From Blastomussa wellsi (Eukaryota; Cnidaria; Anthozoa; Scleractinia; Plerogyridae): a stretch of 64,000 bases of DNA. Made by a program: the position numbers and the translations under genes. Of the stretch, positions 9,180 through 19,181 are shown in pieces; position 1 is the stretch's first letter; every line of letters begins with the position of its first letter. The stretch covers positions 14,392,325-14,456,324 of the forward strand of contig OX393566.1 in assembly GCA_947652115.1 (NCBI GenBank), written 5' to 3'. Under the pieces are notes generated by a model, which was given only the letters and a program-made list of their open reading frames with translations, did no database searches and had not been told where the DNA came from.

Positions 9180-10151
9180 ATGGAAGACAAACTTGCAAAG
9201 ATATACTACGGTCCGGGAGGATATTGGAAAGGGCTCGCAGCTGTCAAAAAATTATCCGAGGCCGCAAAGGTGTCTGAAGACGCCGCAAAAAAGTGGTTGG
9301 TCAAACAAGCTCTGTGGCAGATCTAAGACCAAAATTCTATGTTCCCACGCCCAATGCAGTCCACCAGGCGGACCTTCTTTTTTTGCCTCACGACAAACTG
9401 CCCCGCGGCCGGAAAGTTTTCAAATATGCGCTGACCGTCGTCGACGTGGCCAGCCAGTTCAAAGAGGCTGAACCGTTGACTTCGAGAAATTCTGATGAGG
9501 TCGCGCGGGCGTTTCAGAAAATTTATAAACGTTCACCTTTGGAGTGGCCGGAACTGCTGCAGGTTGACCCAGGGCGCGAATTCATGGGCGCCGTCTCGAA
9601 AGACATGGAGAAACACAAAACTTTTATTCGCCGCGGGCGCCCCAAGATTCACCGTGACCAGGCCATTGTGGAATGTTTCAACCGCACCCTTGCCGAGCGC
9701 TTGTTTGGTCATCAGTATGCTGTTGAAATGCGTCTCCCAGAAGGGCAACGGTCCACGGCGTGGGTTAAAAGACTTCCTCTCGTTGTTGCCGCTCTGAATA
9801 ACGAAAAAAACAAGCCTTATCGCCAAAAAACCAGCAGAAGCAATCAAAGAAAAATCTGTTTATTCCAAACCATCGACATCTTATAAAAGGCCTGTTGGAA
9901 AGAATGAAAAAATCCTCCCCTCTCTTGTCCAAGTTCGCTATCTTTACTTTCCAGGAGAGCTTGAAGGCGGGGGAAAGAAGAGAGCCACAGATCCAATCTG
10001 GTCCTTGAAAGTTTTCAACATTGAAAGGTCTTTGTCCAAACCGAATCAACGTGTTCTCTATTATTTGCACGACGGGCCGGGGCGCGGCTTCGTGCGTGAA
10101 GAGCTCATGGTTGTTCCACCAAACACCGTTCTCCCGCCGGCTGACCTCTAA
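9180..10151 (+). pseudogene. Polinton integrase (rve family), two frameshifts
   Basis: A retrovirus-like DDE integrase that would insert the element. The ATG at 9180 opens a short N-terminal region that stops at about 9324. The core continues in another frame: Asp in HQADLLF, Asp in LTVVDV, Asp in LQVDPG and Glu in AIVECFN, so the acidic catalytic residues are present. A second frame change near 9825 leads into a C-terminal region with a chromodomain-like character that ends at 10151. Both breaks are single-base-type shifts, the second in an A-rich run. The gene is convergent with the polymerase, ending about 200 bp from it. Confidence 0.8.
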
Positions 10152-10348
10152 CCGGTGGTCCGCCTTTTGAAGAAATGGATGTTTTTTTAAAAATGGGAAG
10201 TGGATGCAAAGGTGTGTTAATTCAAAAGGCAAACTATTTTGTTCCTGCCAATAGAAAAACTCTTGTTCGAAAACAAGCCTATCCTGTCAACCCTTTTGGA
10301 GGGTTTGGAAGATTTGGACCCACGCAATGTTGTCCGAGCCCTTGGGGT

Positions 10349-13300
10349 TCATTCAACCACAAATTCTGACAAATCAACATCTTCCAAAAATGCTGCAGCT
10401 TCTGCCAAATCAACATCTTCAAAATCAAGTTCAGCTTCTGCGAACCCATAAGCCTTTGTATGGATCCCATCGTCCGCTATCCAGCGTTTTGAATCAAACG
10501 CGGACCGCGAAATCTTGTTGACGTGCATGCCATAGATTTGGTGCCCCTCGCTTCGAAGAATGTTCATTCCGTGCCGCAACTGCTTCGCACCGAAAAGTGT
10601 TTCTTTGAACTGTTCATGCTTTATTTGTTTCTTTACCACGCACTTTTTTACACCCTTTGCTTTTTTGATATTTTTTTCGTCCGCCTTCAGAATCGAATAC
10701 ATTTTCGACCTCAGACAAACGCACTCCGAAATCGGCGTTCCAGCACATTCATCCTTCATCTTTCCCAAGACTTTTTTATTCTCATTTGAGTGAAGTGGAT
10801 GTTCTTTTGGATAATCACTGGTATCATAAAGGTTTTTGTTTCTTGCGATGTCTTTGTAAACGTTGTCCATTTCAATCTCAAGAAGAAGGCTGTCGGTGTC
10901 TGTGTACAAGAGCTCACACTTTGAGTCATATTGTTTGCGAAGCTTGTTGTAGAAAAAGTCGTACATCAGGATTTTGCTGTTGTCGAGGATCGTCATTCCC
11001 GTGTAAACTGGCTTGTTCAGCAGCAGCTTGCTTTTGTGCATGTGGATCCCCGCCATGTCGTTTGTGAATTCGGCAAACCTTGAGTACAAAGGGCTTGCAA
11101 CCAGCTTCGTTATTTTATTTTCCTCTGCCCTTCGCACGATTTTTATGTCAACACGGTTGCACAGATTTTCCATTGTTTTTCCGAAAACCGAGTTGTTCAT
11201 GAGCTTGTAAAAATTCTTTTCAAAGTCGCTTCTCGCCTTTTTTCTGAACTCTGTATTCATCATGATGTAAGGTTCCACCCAGCGTTCTTGTTCGAACTCC
11301 AGCACCCTGTGCACCCGCTGAAGTTTCATGCCCTGCTTCAGATAGAACTGAAGGTTTCTTAGATGCACCACATAGTTCTTTTTGTCTTTGAGTGTCAGCA
11401 GCAGCTTTTTGCTTGGAGGCATTTTAATATCAAGGTCTTTTATCAATCCTTTCTGATAGTCAGACATCTTTTCTTTTTTCACTTCCTTTTTTTCCGGTGC
11501 CAATGGATAGCTGTTGTGCTCCTTGTGCAGTTCTGCGGGATATTCAAGATCTACCTCGAGAATCCACCCATTTCTTGCGTTCTCTTTTTTATTGAGGATT
11601 TCCTCCTCTGTGGGCATAACGCGTTTCCATTTGAAATCCCTTTTCGGCAGGGGCTTGCACATTGCCCATCCGTATAGGTTGTTTGCGTAGAGATAGATGA
11701 TATATTTTTTCGGCTCGCTGGGGTCGTAGTCAGGAAGCTGTGGATTGCCGCCTTTGCAAACCTCTTGCTTACCATTGAAATTCCACCCTGTATTCCCCTT
11801 TCCACGAAAAGCTGCTTTTCAAGGTCTGTGAACAGCTCCAGCTTGACTCCCGTCATTTTCAGGAGCGCATCCCAGCTCAGGCCTGGCAACGTGTAATAAT
11901 GTGCCGGATCCAACCCATACTTCTCTGCACACAGATTACGGAAATTCTCGAAAACATCTGCCAGCAGAGCGACATCCGTTTTCACATAAAGGTCGTGATA
12001 GTCACCTAGTGTTTTGCATCCGAAAGCCTCCCAGACCTTCTGCGAGTGCGCATACTCTTCGTCTGTGATGTGCTCGTCATTCAGCTTGCTGAAAAACTTG
12101 TCTTTCTCTGGCAGCTTTGTCTCGCTGAATCTGTCCCAAGAGTCCATGTACTCGTAAGGATAGATCCCTTTTTTGAAAAGCAGTTCGCTGCCGTTTGAAA
12201 TGCTTGATGTTATTTTCAACGTCTCCTTTGGTGTCGCTCTTACAAGTGAATCAAGGCTTCCAAGGAGAAAATTCAAGCTGTCTATGAAATGAAGATTCCC
12301 CACTGAAAATGTGATGTATTTCTCCATGTTTTTTGCAATGCATCGGACTTCTTTCTGCTGCTGCGACATTGCTTGCATAAGATGATGCGCATCATATCCT
12401 CTGAGATTGTGAAATACGACAGGAATTGGAACCGTTTTGGGTTTTATTCGCAGTTTAAAATTACATTCATTGTGCGCTGCTCCTTGTAACCTGCCTGTGA
12501 TGTGGCAATGATCTTTTACCGCGTCTCTGAAGTTTTTCTGAAGCAGTGGCTCTGGGCAGAATAAACACGTTTCCTGATTTTTTGCAATCCACTCGTCATT
12601 TTTGTCTTTTGTGTCTTTTATTCTTTTTAGTCTTATGAAATCTAATTCTTTCTGCGCTGTATAAAAACATTTTTTATGACTTTGTCCACAATACTTGTCT
12701 GTCGCTAACCAAACCGGCAGTGAGTCAAGGAATTGGTCTTTTATCAAACTTTTGAAACAAATATGACACTCTGTTGCGGTTTCGAAAATTTGCCAGTCTT
12801 TTGCTGTCTCCTCTTCCTGCAGAATGTCACTTAGAAACGCTCCCACAGCATTTTCACCCCTGAAAACTTTTTGACCTGTAATTTCACCGTCGCTTCTCAT
12901 AACCATATATGAATAGCCGCTTGCTTCGTGCCATTCTGTCTTCTCAGTGTATCTTTTTTGTTTGCTCTCTGGTCTGCGAGAACAGCCTGGAATCTTTTTG
13001 ACCAAAGCTTCAAAGTCCGCATAAATAACAAATGGCGCTTTTAACTGTTTGTGATGGTTTTTGAAAGAACGGGTGTTTTTCCCTTCTTCCGGCATCTCGA
13101 TCCTTGTTGGCCTTCCATTCACACCATTGCAATATTTTTTATGGTCCTCGAGCACCTCCTCTCGTGTGAAACGTGATAAACACAACATGCAGTAGGAAGT
13201 TTTATTATTTATTGCCTTGTGAAACAGCAAAGTTGAGACCCGTTTTACGTAACAATAGTGCTGTTTTTCCCCTGACTCTAAAAGCATCAGGTTTATTCTT

Positions 13301-13512
13301 GGTATTTTAAGCTGTTTATTAGTTATTCTGTGGACTATTACACAGTTATTTTCCCAACCAAAGACGTTTATTGCCAAGTGTTGGTTCTGTTTCTCAAGCT
13401 TTTCAATCTGTTTTACCGGTGTTGGAAAATTGATTCCTGCATAGTTGATACCGTCGTTGGTTGGATATTTGCTTGGTCTTTGTGCGTTCTTTCCATCACT
13501 TGGAGGGAATAA
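10349..13512 (-). pseudogene. Protein-primed DNA polymerase B, exonuclease and polymerase domains
   Basis: Replicative polymerase of the Polinton. Reading down from 13512: a Cys/His region, then exonuclease motifs YADFEAL (Exo I), HNLRGYDAHH (Exo II) and YVKTDVALL (Exo III). Beyond come polymerase motif B with NSVFGKTMEN and motif C YTDTDS. The frame changes once near 11746, just before motif A, by a one-base loss; motif A lies in the second frame. An open frame extends up to 13596, but its first ~28 codons are encoded by the transposable insert starting at 13513, so that start is false. The N-terminal coding is at 14768-15361. Confidence 0.9.
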
Positions 13513-13776
13513 CAGAGCTCTCAAGTTGATTTGTTGGGAAAGAGTGAGATTTTCTACGGCGTAGCCGTAGTTTGTGACACGGAAGGCGTCACCCATCTAG
13601 TCTGGGGGCATGCTACCGCAGGAAATTTTGAAAAATTGAAGTAGCTAAGACGTGTTTTCCTTCATTCTGAGCAGAAATGTGATGCTTTAAAAGCAACTGT
13701 TTGGATCCCAGAATTTTCTTTTTATTGGACCAATATCAACTCTGTATTAACATTCTGACTTACATGTATCCAGAAG

Positions 13777-14073
13777 TCAAACAATTTGTTGATTTGCCTG
13801 TTCCTTGGCGAGTGCAGTGTGCCCATCGCTAGCAATATGGCGCTTAAGATCTGCTTCTCCTTGATGGGCACACGACAAAGTACGATTGCAAACATGACAA
13901 TGAAATACACATTTGTCTGAAGTGACAGAAGAAACAAAAGGATACTTCACTATCCAGTCTTTGTTGAACTTGCCTTTGTATTTTGCCGCTCCCGCATATT
14001 TGACCTTCTTCACGACGGGAGAGTCAGAGTCCGACTTTGAACTGGAATCCGCCATTGTGTGTGGAGAGTCCAC
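13777..14073 (-). pseudogene. Zinc-finger fragment, BED/hAT-like
   Basis: The 98-codon frame is acidic and Ser-rich at the start, then basic (about residues 22-40), then carries a C-x2-C...H-x6-H finger (CHVC ... H...H) at about 54-85. This layout resembles the DNA-binding N-terminus of some hAT-type transposases. No downstream catalytic region exists here, so it is a fragment carried in the insert. Confidence 0.45.
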
Positions 14074-14334
14074 GTTACCGGTCTGCGGTCAGCATATGTG
14101 AACATGTGCAATAGTCATTAAACCCACTGACCGGAGAAACGCTGGCTCTGAACAACAATTCTAAGTGAGTAAAAGGCAAATGAGGACTAAATTATATCGT
14201 GAAAGATAGTTTATTTTGAAGGAACTTCACTAAAGCAGCAAGGAATCTTAAATGCGTGAGAAATAATACTTTCAGCGTGAGAGCGTAAGATTGAACTCGT
14301 TTGCGTGAGTCTCATGCTCAATGCATGAGACTTG

Positions 14335-14449
14335 AGAAGGATTCGCTTGGATTCGCTCCGACGAAGGGCTAACGCTCGAAACGTCAGCACTTGAATCTCT
14401 TTACGGTGGCCAATTGACATTATCAACCCAGTTGATAAAACCAAATTAT
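14335..14449 (+). mobile_element. Penelope-like element 3' end fragment
   Basis: This stretch matches the termini of the Penelope-like element at 28025-29478: the hammerhead-like block, then TTTACGGTGGCCAATTGACA and the palindrome TATCAACCCAGTTGATA, ending AAACCAAATTATA exactly where that element ends. It abuts the SINE tail. Confidence 0.7.
14358..14385 (+). ncRNA. Hammerhead-ribozyme-like motif (copy A)
   Basis: The core CCGACGA, stem II GGGC-TAAC-GCTC, then GAAA, CG and TC follow type I hammerhead order. Upstream GATTCGCT can pair with downstream AGC....GAATC as stem I. Position 4 of the core is C where catalytic hammerheads have U, so activity is doubtful. Penelope-like terminal repeats are known to carry such ribozymes. 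Confidence 0.5.
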
Positions 14450-14751
14450 AAGGTAAGGTAAGTCTGCAGTCGGGCCTAGTGACCCATCAGGCCGGAGCTT
14501 ATCCCGGTTTCTGTAGCATGAAGCGACAGAGAGTATTTCTACTACCCCCTGGATGGGATGCTAGTCCATCGCAGGGTTACCCCCCAGCAGTAAATTCGCC
14601 GGTACCCATTTATACACCTGGGTGAAGAGAGGCACTGTGAGAGTAAAGTGTCTTGCCCAAGAACACAACGCAGTGGCCCGGCCAGGACTCGTACCCGGAC
14701 CGTCCGATCCAGAGTCCAGCGCACTAACCATTAGGCCACTGCGCCTCCCAC
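14449..14751 (-). mobile_element. tRNA-derived SINE
   Basis: On the minus strand the head has a pol III A box (TGGCCTAATGGTTAGTGCG) and B box (GGTCCGGGTACGAGTCC) spaced as in tRNA genes. A non-tRNA body follows (TATAAATGGGTACCGGCG, CTGCGATGGACTAGCATCCC) with a tail rich in TTACC repeats. The head cannot fold as a functional tRNA with a proper acceptor, so it is a SINE. Confidence 0.85.
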
Positions 14752-14767
14752 GAGAGCTCTGGAATAA

Positions 14768-15361
14768 AGCTGCTCTTAGTGCCCACTTCAAACATTTGTT
14801 ATCCCTATTTTTCACGTTTACTATGGCCTTCTTTTTTGCCAGATTTGGCGGAAGTGGGAGATAAGCTTCCCCCCCCCCCTTTCAGCGGCTCTAAGCGTGC
14901 AACATTCACGTACACTAAATCTGTGTCATCAACTTCCCAATCTGATCCCAACTCTGACCAGTTTTCTCTTTTTCAATGAATTCATTGAATTCAGTTTCAA
15001 TCTTGTCTTCTTCATGCCTTTGAAAAACATGTGGTTCTTTTTCATAAAAATAATGCGACATATATTGCATTTTGCCATCTTTTTCTCTTGAAAAGTTCAC
15101 TTTTAACCCGAAACTTACTTTTATGCTTTTTAACATATGGAGTTCTTGTTTAATCAAATCTGTGCACTTTGCTTTGTGCTCTCTTGCAAAATCTCTAATA
15201 TCTTGGTTGTTTGGGTTTTCTCTGGATGGAATCATCCACCAAACACGAAGCCATTCCCGGTAATTTGTTTGTGATAACATGAACCTGTCATGTACGTCTT
15301 CATTTTCTGGGTTTTGTTCTTGTTCAAGAAATTCTTCCAGAAATTCGTTTGGTACATCCAT
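14768..15361 (-). pseudogene. DNA polymerase B N-terminal fragment
   Basis: ATG at 15359-15361 begins a charged N-terminal domain that continues to 14915. A stop there is caused by a shift near the C-run at about 14870-14881; similarity resumes in another frame to 14768, where the composite insert interrupts the gene. The same domain occurs in the second polymerase copy (18332-18900), sharing blocks such as WLRVW, EPHVF and NRDN.CLKWA, which supports the call. An ATG farther up at 15601 is open but its extra residues are three degenerate copies of a 50-bp DNA repeat, so 15361 is preferred. Confidence 0.75.
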
Positions 15362-15377
15362 GTTTTGCGTATATTCT

Positions 15378-15525
15378 TGTGCAGATATTTCTTCAAATGG
15401 AATATAGTTATAGCACACAATATGCTTGCGATGATATTTCTTCAAATGGAAATATAATTCTGGCACACAATATTGCAAGTGCTTACATTTCTTCAAATGG
15501 AAATATGTTTCCATCACACAGCTCG
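15378..15525. repeat. Three ~50-bp direct repeats upstream of the polymerase
   Basis: Three degenerate units share TTTCTTCAAATGGAAATAT followed by a GGCACACA-like block, just 5' of the polymerase ATG. A related diverged stretch recurs in the same orientation at 16700-16830. They could be promoter elements or origin iterons near the Polinton terminus. Confidence 0.6.
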
Positions 15526-15669
15526 CTTGGCGGGTCACGCTCTTTTGCTTCAAATTTGGTTGCTGAAATTTGCTTTTTTCCGCTCTCGTTTTGTTTGTCA
15601 CACATGTTTTGTTATTGCAAATTTGGTTGCTGAAATTTGCTTGCTTTTTTTCACTCTCGAAACTCGTGT

Positions 15670-15920
15670 TTTGTCGCTCGCTTGGTTGGTTTGTTGTTTT
15701 GCTTGGCTTGGCTTGGCGAGTTTGTCAGTCGCTTGGTGGGTTTGTTGTCTCGCTTGGCTTGGCTTGGCGGGTTTGTCCGCCGCTTGGTTGGTTTGTCCAC
15801 AGCTTGGTTTGTTTGTCCTTTGTCCGCCGCTTGGCACACCACAAGCTACCAACCCTCTGCCACCCCCTGTCACCCCCTGGCACCACCCCCCTGGCCCCCC
15901 TGCCACACCCTGGCACTCCT
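15670..15920. repeat. G/T-rich degenerate minisatellite and C-rich tract
   Basis: Degenerate units built on CTTGGTTGGTTTGT and GCTTGGCTTGGCTTGGCG, with a period near 55-60 bp, are followed by a C-rich tract rich in CACCCCCTG. Open frames through it in several frames reflect composition, not genes. Confidence 0.7.
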
Positions 15921-16436
15921 GACACAAACTGTGCCAGAACCAGTAGGTTACCTGTGTGTAAAGAACTTACCAACAGCACTTTTATTGGTCCACGTGCGAA
16001 ACAAGAAAACAAAAACAGAAAAGAACTCACCAACAGCAATTTAATTGGTAACGGCGCGTAACAACTAAAACAAAAACCCTACCAACCAGCATTTTATTTG
16101 AACACGCGCTAAACAAACAAAGTCCTCGCTCTCGCACGATACAAAGCCAGGTTACTAAGCAGTGAAGTTTTGAAGCAAGAAATGTGCCTTTCGTCGAGCG
16201 GACTTGTCACTTTATTGGCAACAAATATCAGTTCTTTATTCCAGAATTGTGCCAGTGAGTATCAACAACATTCAGCTTTACGTTGAGAGATAAATCTTGA
16301 ATCATTTAAACTAGAACTGCTCAAGTCGCTTGGGGATAAAGACATCGTAACTTGTACCTTGTAAAGTGGATGTTTGTTGACATATGGAACAATTATTATG
16401 CTAATTTGTCCTGAACTTTCCTTTATCGAAGGTTTT
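15921..16436. other. Noncoding stretch with short related repeats
   Basis: Three short related blocks (AACTTACCAACAGCACTTTTAT, AACTCACCAACAGCAATTTAAT and ACCAACCAGCATTTTAT, each followed by a CACG/GGCG-type word) occur between about 15965 and 16110. No gene was seen. It may be part of a Polinton terminal region. Confidence 0.4.
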
Positions 16437-16437
16437 G

Positions 16438-16508
16438 ACCCATGTATAAGTCAAGGGCGATTTTTTGGACCGATTTTTAGGCTGTAAAAGGTCGACTTAT
16501 ACACAGGT
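16438..16508. repeat. Short inverted-repeat element
   Basis: ACCCATGTATAAGTC faces GACTTATACACAGGT across a 42-bp centre. The shape is that of a small MITE or element end. Confidence 0.5.
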
Positions 16509-16659
16509 AACTACGGTAAATTTGGCTATGCAAGAGGCAGAAAAAAACGCTCTACAGCCACGCGCTTCCGAAGTAAACCATATGTCACAGTCGGCCGAAT
16601 GTTCCTGAACCTGGGTATCTTGTACACAAGTAAGCCGCCGTTTGTTGGCCTGTTTGCGC

Positions 16660-16840
16660 TTTTCGATGTCTCTCGCTCGCTGGTTTTTGCTGCAGCCATA
16701 TTGGCGTATATACTTGTGCAGATATTTCTTCAAGTGGAAAATAATTCTGGCACAAATTCGTATATATCCAGTGCAGACATTTCTTCAATAAAAAATATTA
16801 TTCTCTGGTACACCGCTTGGGGTCACGCTCTTTTGTTTAC
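16660..16840 (-). repeat. Diverged copy of the polymerase upstream region
   Basis: This segment matches 15345-15560 in the same orientation (shared CTTGTGCAGATATTTCTTCAA, ATAATTCTGGCACA and GGGTCACGCTCTTTTG). A third, unrelated-looking start codon occurs where the polymerase ATG would be. It indicates a tandem or second insertion of a related Polinton end. Confidence 0.55.
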
Positions 16841-16994
16841 TTGTGTTTGCGTAATTATTTGCTTTCACAACACACAAGGACGACTTGTTGGAGCCAAGTT
16901 TAGTGTAAAAACGGCTTTCAGCGATAAGGAAACAAATTGCAAACTTGCTGCGCCAGAACCAGTATTTTACGTGTGTGTCGATCCTATCTGACAA

Positions 16995-18331
16995 CGTGAA
17001 GTACGACCCAAGAGTATGATCGTCCAGCTAATAAATTCAGTAGTCTTTTTCCCTTAGTTAACACAGGGAGAACCCAGACAAACTAAACCATTTTTAAATT
17101 TACTTACAATGTAAAATAAGCGTTACAATCATTTGCTGATTTCACTTTTTCGTGAGAAAGTCAAACTTTAACTTAAAAAAATTAATGTCTAATTGTTTCC
17201 TGTTGTAAGTGTTATGGTTTGGGTCAAGGGGTCGAAACGACGGAATCTAAGCACTAATTGAGGAAAATGGTTGATAGCTAGCTTTCCTTCTGCAGAAGTA
17301 TAGCAAATACATGATGGATATAAGCTCAACGATAGCTGACTTCAACCGACAAGTGCGGTTGTCAGATTACACTCCAACTGATCAAAGAACTACCTGTGAC
17401 TCTTGAATCATATCCCTACAATCATGTTTCAACATATTGCCAAGAAAGATGTAAGTTGGCTCAATTTATTCTAAAAACTAGCTGCTCAGCTTTTTCATAG
17501 AATAAAACACAGGAATAAAACCACGCGGCATTCGCTGTTCACAGCGTGTTCTAGTCCTGCAGAGAGAAATATTTTGACTCGCAAACGATAACGCATCAAC
17601 ATTGCAATCCTATGTTAAGGCTGAAGGGATTCATACCTCGCAATAAACACAAGCTAACACAGAGTGATACTATGATATTTCTTCTGTTCGCATGTTTCTA
17701 ATGCTACTGCCGTTTTGTATACCATTCACAAGCTGTCAACACTGATAAAAATAGCGACAATCCGAGCGGTTCAACTTTGCAAACATGCACGCCGGTACTC
17801 GAAGGTACGCAGAAAATAAGCTACAGTAAATTGAGGCCACCTACTACCGTCCTGAAGCCTGAGTTAGACATTTCCTTTGCCTTTGTTGCTGACGAGCAGC
17901 TCTCAGTCCTCTTGCATCAAATCAATAAATTCCCTTAGGAGCCTATTCACCTAGATCCAGATGTATTATTGAGTGAAACAAATGGTGAAAACAGCGCGGG
18001 ACTACTTTTAGACTAATTTTCGCAACTTTTTGACTCAAGATTTTCCAGTTGTCTTGCTCCCTCGTCTGCCACCTTCCCATCATTCCCCATGCATGCTATT
18101 TTTTCACATGAGAGACGACTGGGGGCGAGTGATACATGTGCTGGGGCAAAATATGCAGGCAAACAGCTCTTTTTCAAAGTGTGTGACTTCGTGGTCCAGT
18201 GGACCCATCATTAATAAGAGTGGCCGTGCCAGACAGAGAATAATATTCTTGCCTGCGCTGGCATAAATAAACGGATCTGTGCCAGAAAACTTTTCTATTG
18301 AACATTTGCTCCCGCCCTGGTATACACTGAG
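16995..18331. other. Noncoding stretch between two head-to-head polymerase copies
   Basis: No coding region, tandem repeat or clear terminal repeat was recognised. It should contain the left end and promoter of the second Polinton; CATAAATAA at about 18262-18270 is a possible TATA element for the gene at 18332. Confidence 0.35.
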
Positions 18332-19181
18332 ATGGCCACCGCAAGGAATTCGTCAGAGGTTCTGGAAATGTTTTGCGAGCCAATAACTCAGGAGGTTAAC
18401 AGAAACCTGTCAATACCAGAATTTCCATTAGAAAGAGACCACGCGTTTCTTTTAACACAAAGCAATTTTGAAGGATGGCTTCGTGTTTGGAGAATGGACA
18501 TTTCCAGAAGGAAAAAGTTCAAAGATCTTTTTAAGTTTGCAAGAGAAATAAAAACAAAGTTTGCCGTTTTGGTTGAAAATGAAATAAAAAGGTTGAGAAG
18601 CGTAAAAAAAAAGTTTCAGGTTGTTTGCAGAGTTCTCAAGAGAAAGGAATGGTAAAACGGAATACATGGAACATTATTTTAAAGAAAATGAACCACATGT
18701 TTTCAACAGACATGGTGATAAAGACCAGTTAAAAAAAGAATTTGACAGATTTATTGAAAGAATGAAGGGAGAAATAGAGGCCTGGTCAGTCAAGGGATCA
18801 GGATGGGTTCTTGAAAGAATAAAGATAGCGTCTGTTCACATTGCACGCTATCAGCCACTTCGCGGAGGAATTTATTTGCTACTCCCAGCCTATTTGGCAA
18901 AAAAGAAGGCAATAGTCAACGTGAAAAACAGAGACAACGAATGCCTGAAGTGGGCTGTAAGCGCTGCATTATTTCCTCCACAAAATGGAAAGGACCCGCA
19001 AAGACCAAGCAAACATCCAGTCAATGATGGTATTAACTACAGAGGCATTGATTTCCCAACACCTGTAAAGCAGATAGACAAGCTTGAGGTGCAAAACAAA
19101 GGCCTCACAATAAATGGCTGGGAAAACAACTGTGTGATAGTCCACAGGCTAAGTAAGAAAGAAAGAAATTTGCCAAGGATA
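18332..19181 (+). pseudogene. Second DNA polymerase B copy, N-terminal part
   Basis: ATG 18332 opens the same N-terminal polymerase domain as the copy at 15361, on the opposite strand. A frame change occurs at an A9 run near 18605-18613. The second frame runs to about 19181, covering blocks shared with the first copy (NRDNECLKWA, NDGINY, WENNCVIVH). Homology then stops abruptly where an RT-containing insert begins. This copy is a remnant of a separate Polinton. Confidence 0.75.

Larger units (their letters stand above)
13513..14761. mobile_element. Composite insert in the polymerase gene, TSD GAATAA
   Basis: The insert begins CAGAGCTCTC and ends GAGAGCTCTG, perfect 10-bp inverted termini. 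It is flanked by GAATAA at 13507-13512 and 14762-14767. The CAG-type ends and the hAT-like zinc finger inside suggest a nonautonomous hAT-like element; a 6-bp rather than 8-bp duplication is a caveat. Inside are a zinc-finger fragment (13777-14073), a Penelope 3' end (about 14335-14449) and a tRNA-derived SINE (about 14449-14751), so it is nested. Confidence 0.7.
1..15361. mobile_element. Decayed Polinton/Maverick (adintovirus-like) element
   Basis: The block combines a capsid-like protein, an A32/FtsK-HerA packaging ATPase, a retrovirus-like integrase, a protein-primed family B DNA polymerase and several small membrane proteins. This is the defining gene set of Polintons. Most genes run on the plus strand; the polymerase is on the minus strand, convergent with the integrase. 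The left end lies outside the window, and the right terminus was not located but should lie beyond the polymerase start at 15361. Nearly every long gene carries a frameshift, stop or insertion, so this copy is a genomic fossil. Nested insertions are a Harbinger, a solo LTR and a 1.25-kb composite insert in the polymerase. Confidence 0.85.

Noticed and set aside
13513..13596. Start of the 681-codon polymerase frame at 13596
   Set aside because: These bases are the end of an insert with TIRs and TSD; real polymerase coding continues from 14768.
14660..14750. Possible tRNA gene on the minus strand
   Set aside because: A and B boxes are present, but the head is fused to a SINE body and tail and lacks a matching acceptor stem.
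15598..16061. Overlapping frames on both strands at 15.6-16.0 kb
   Set aside because: They read a GT-rich minisatellite and C-rich tract; all give low-complexity peptides.
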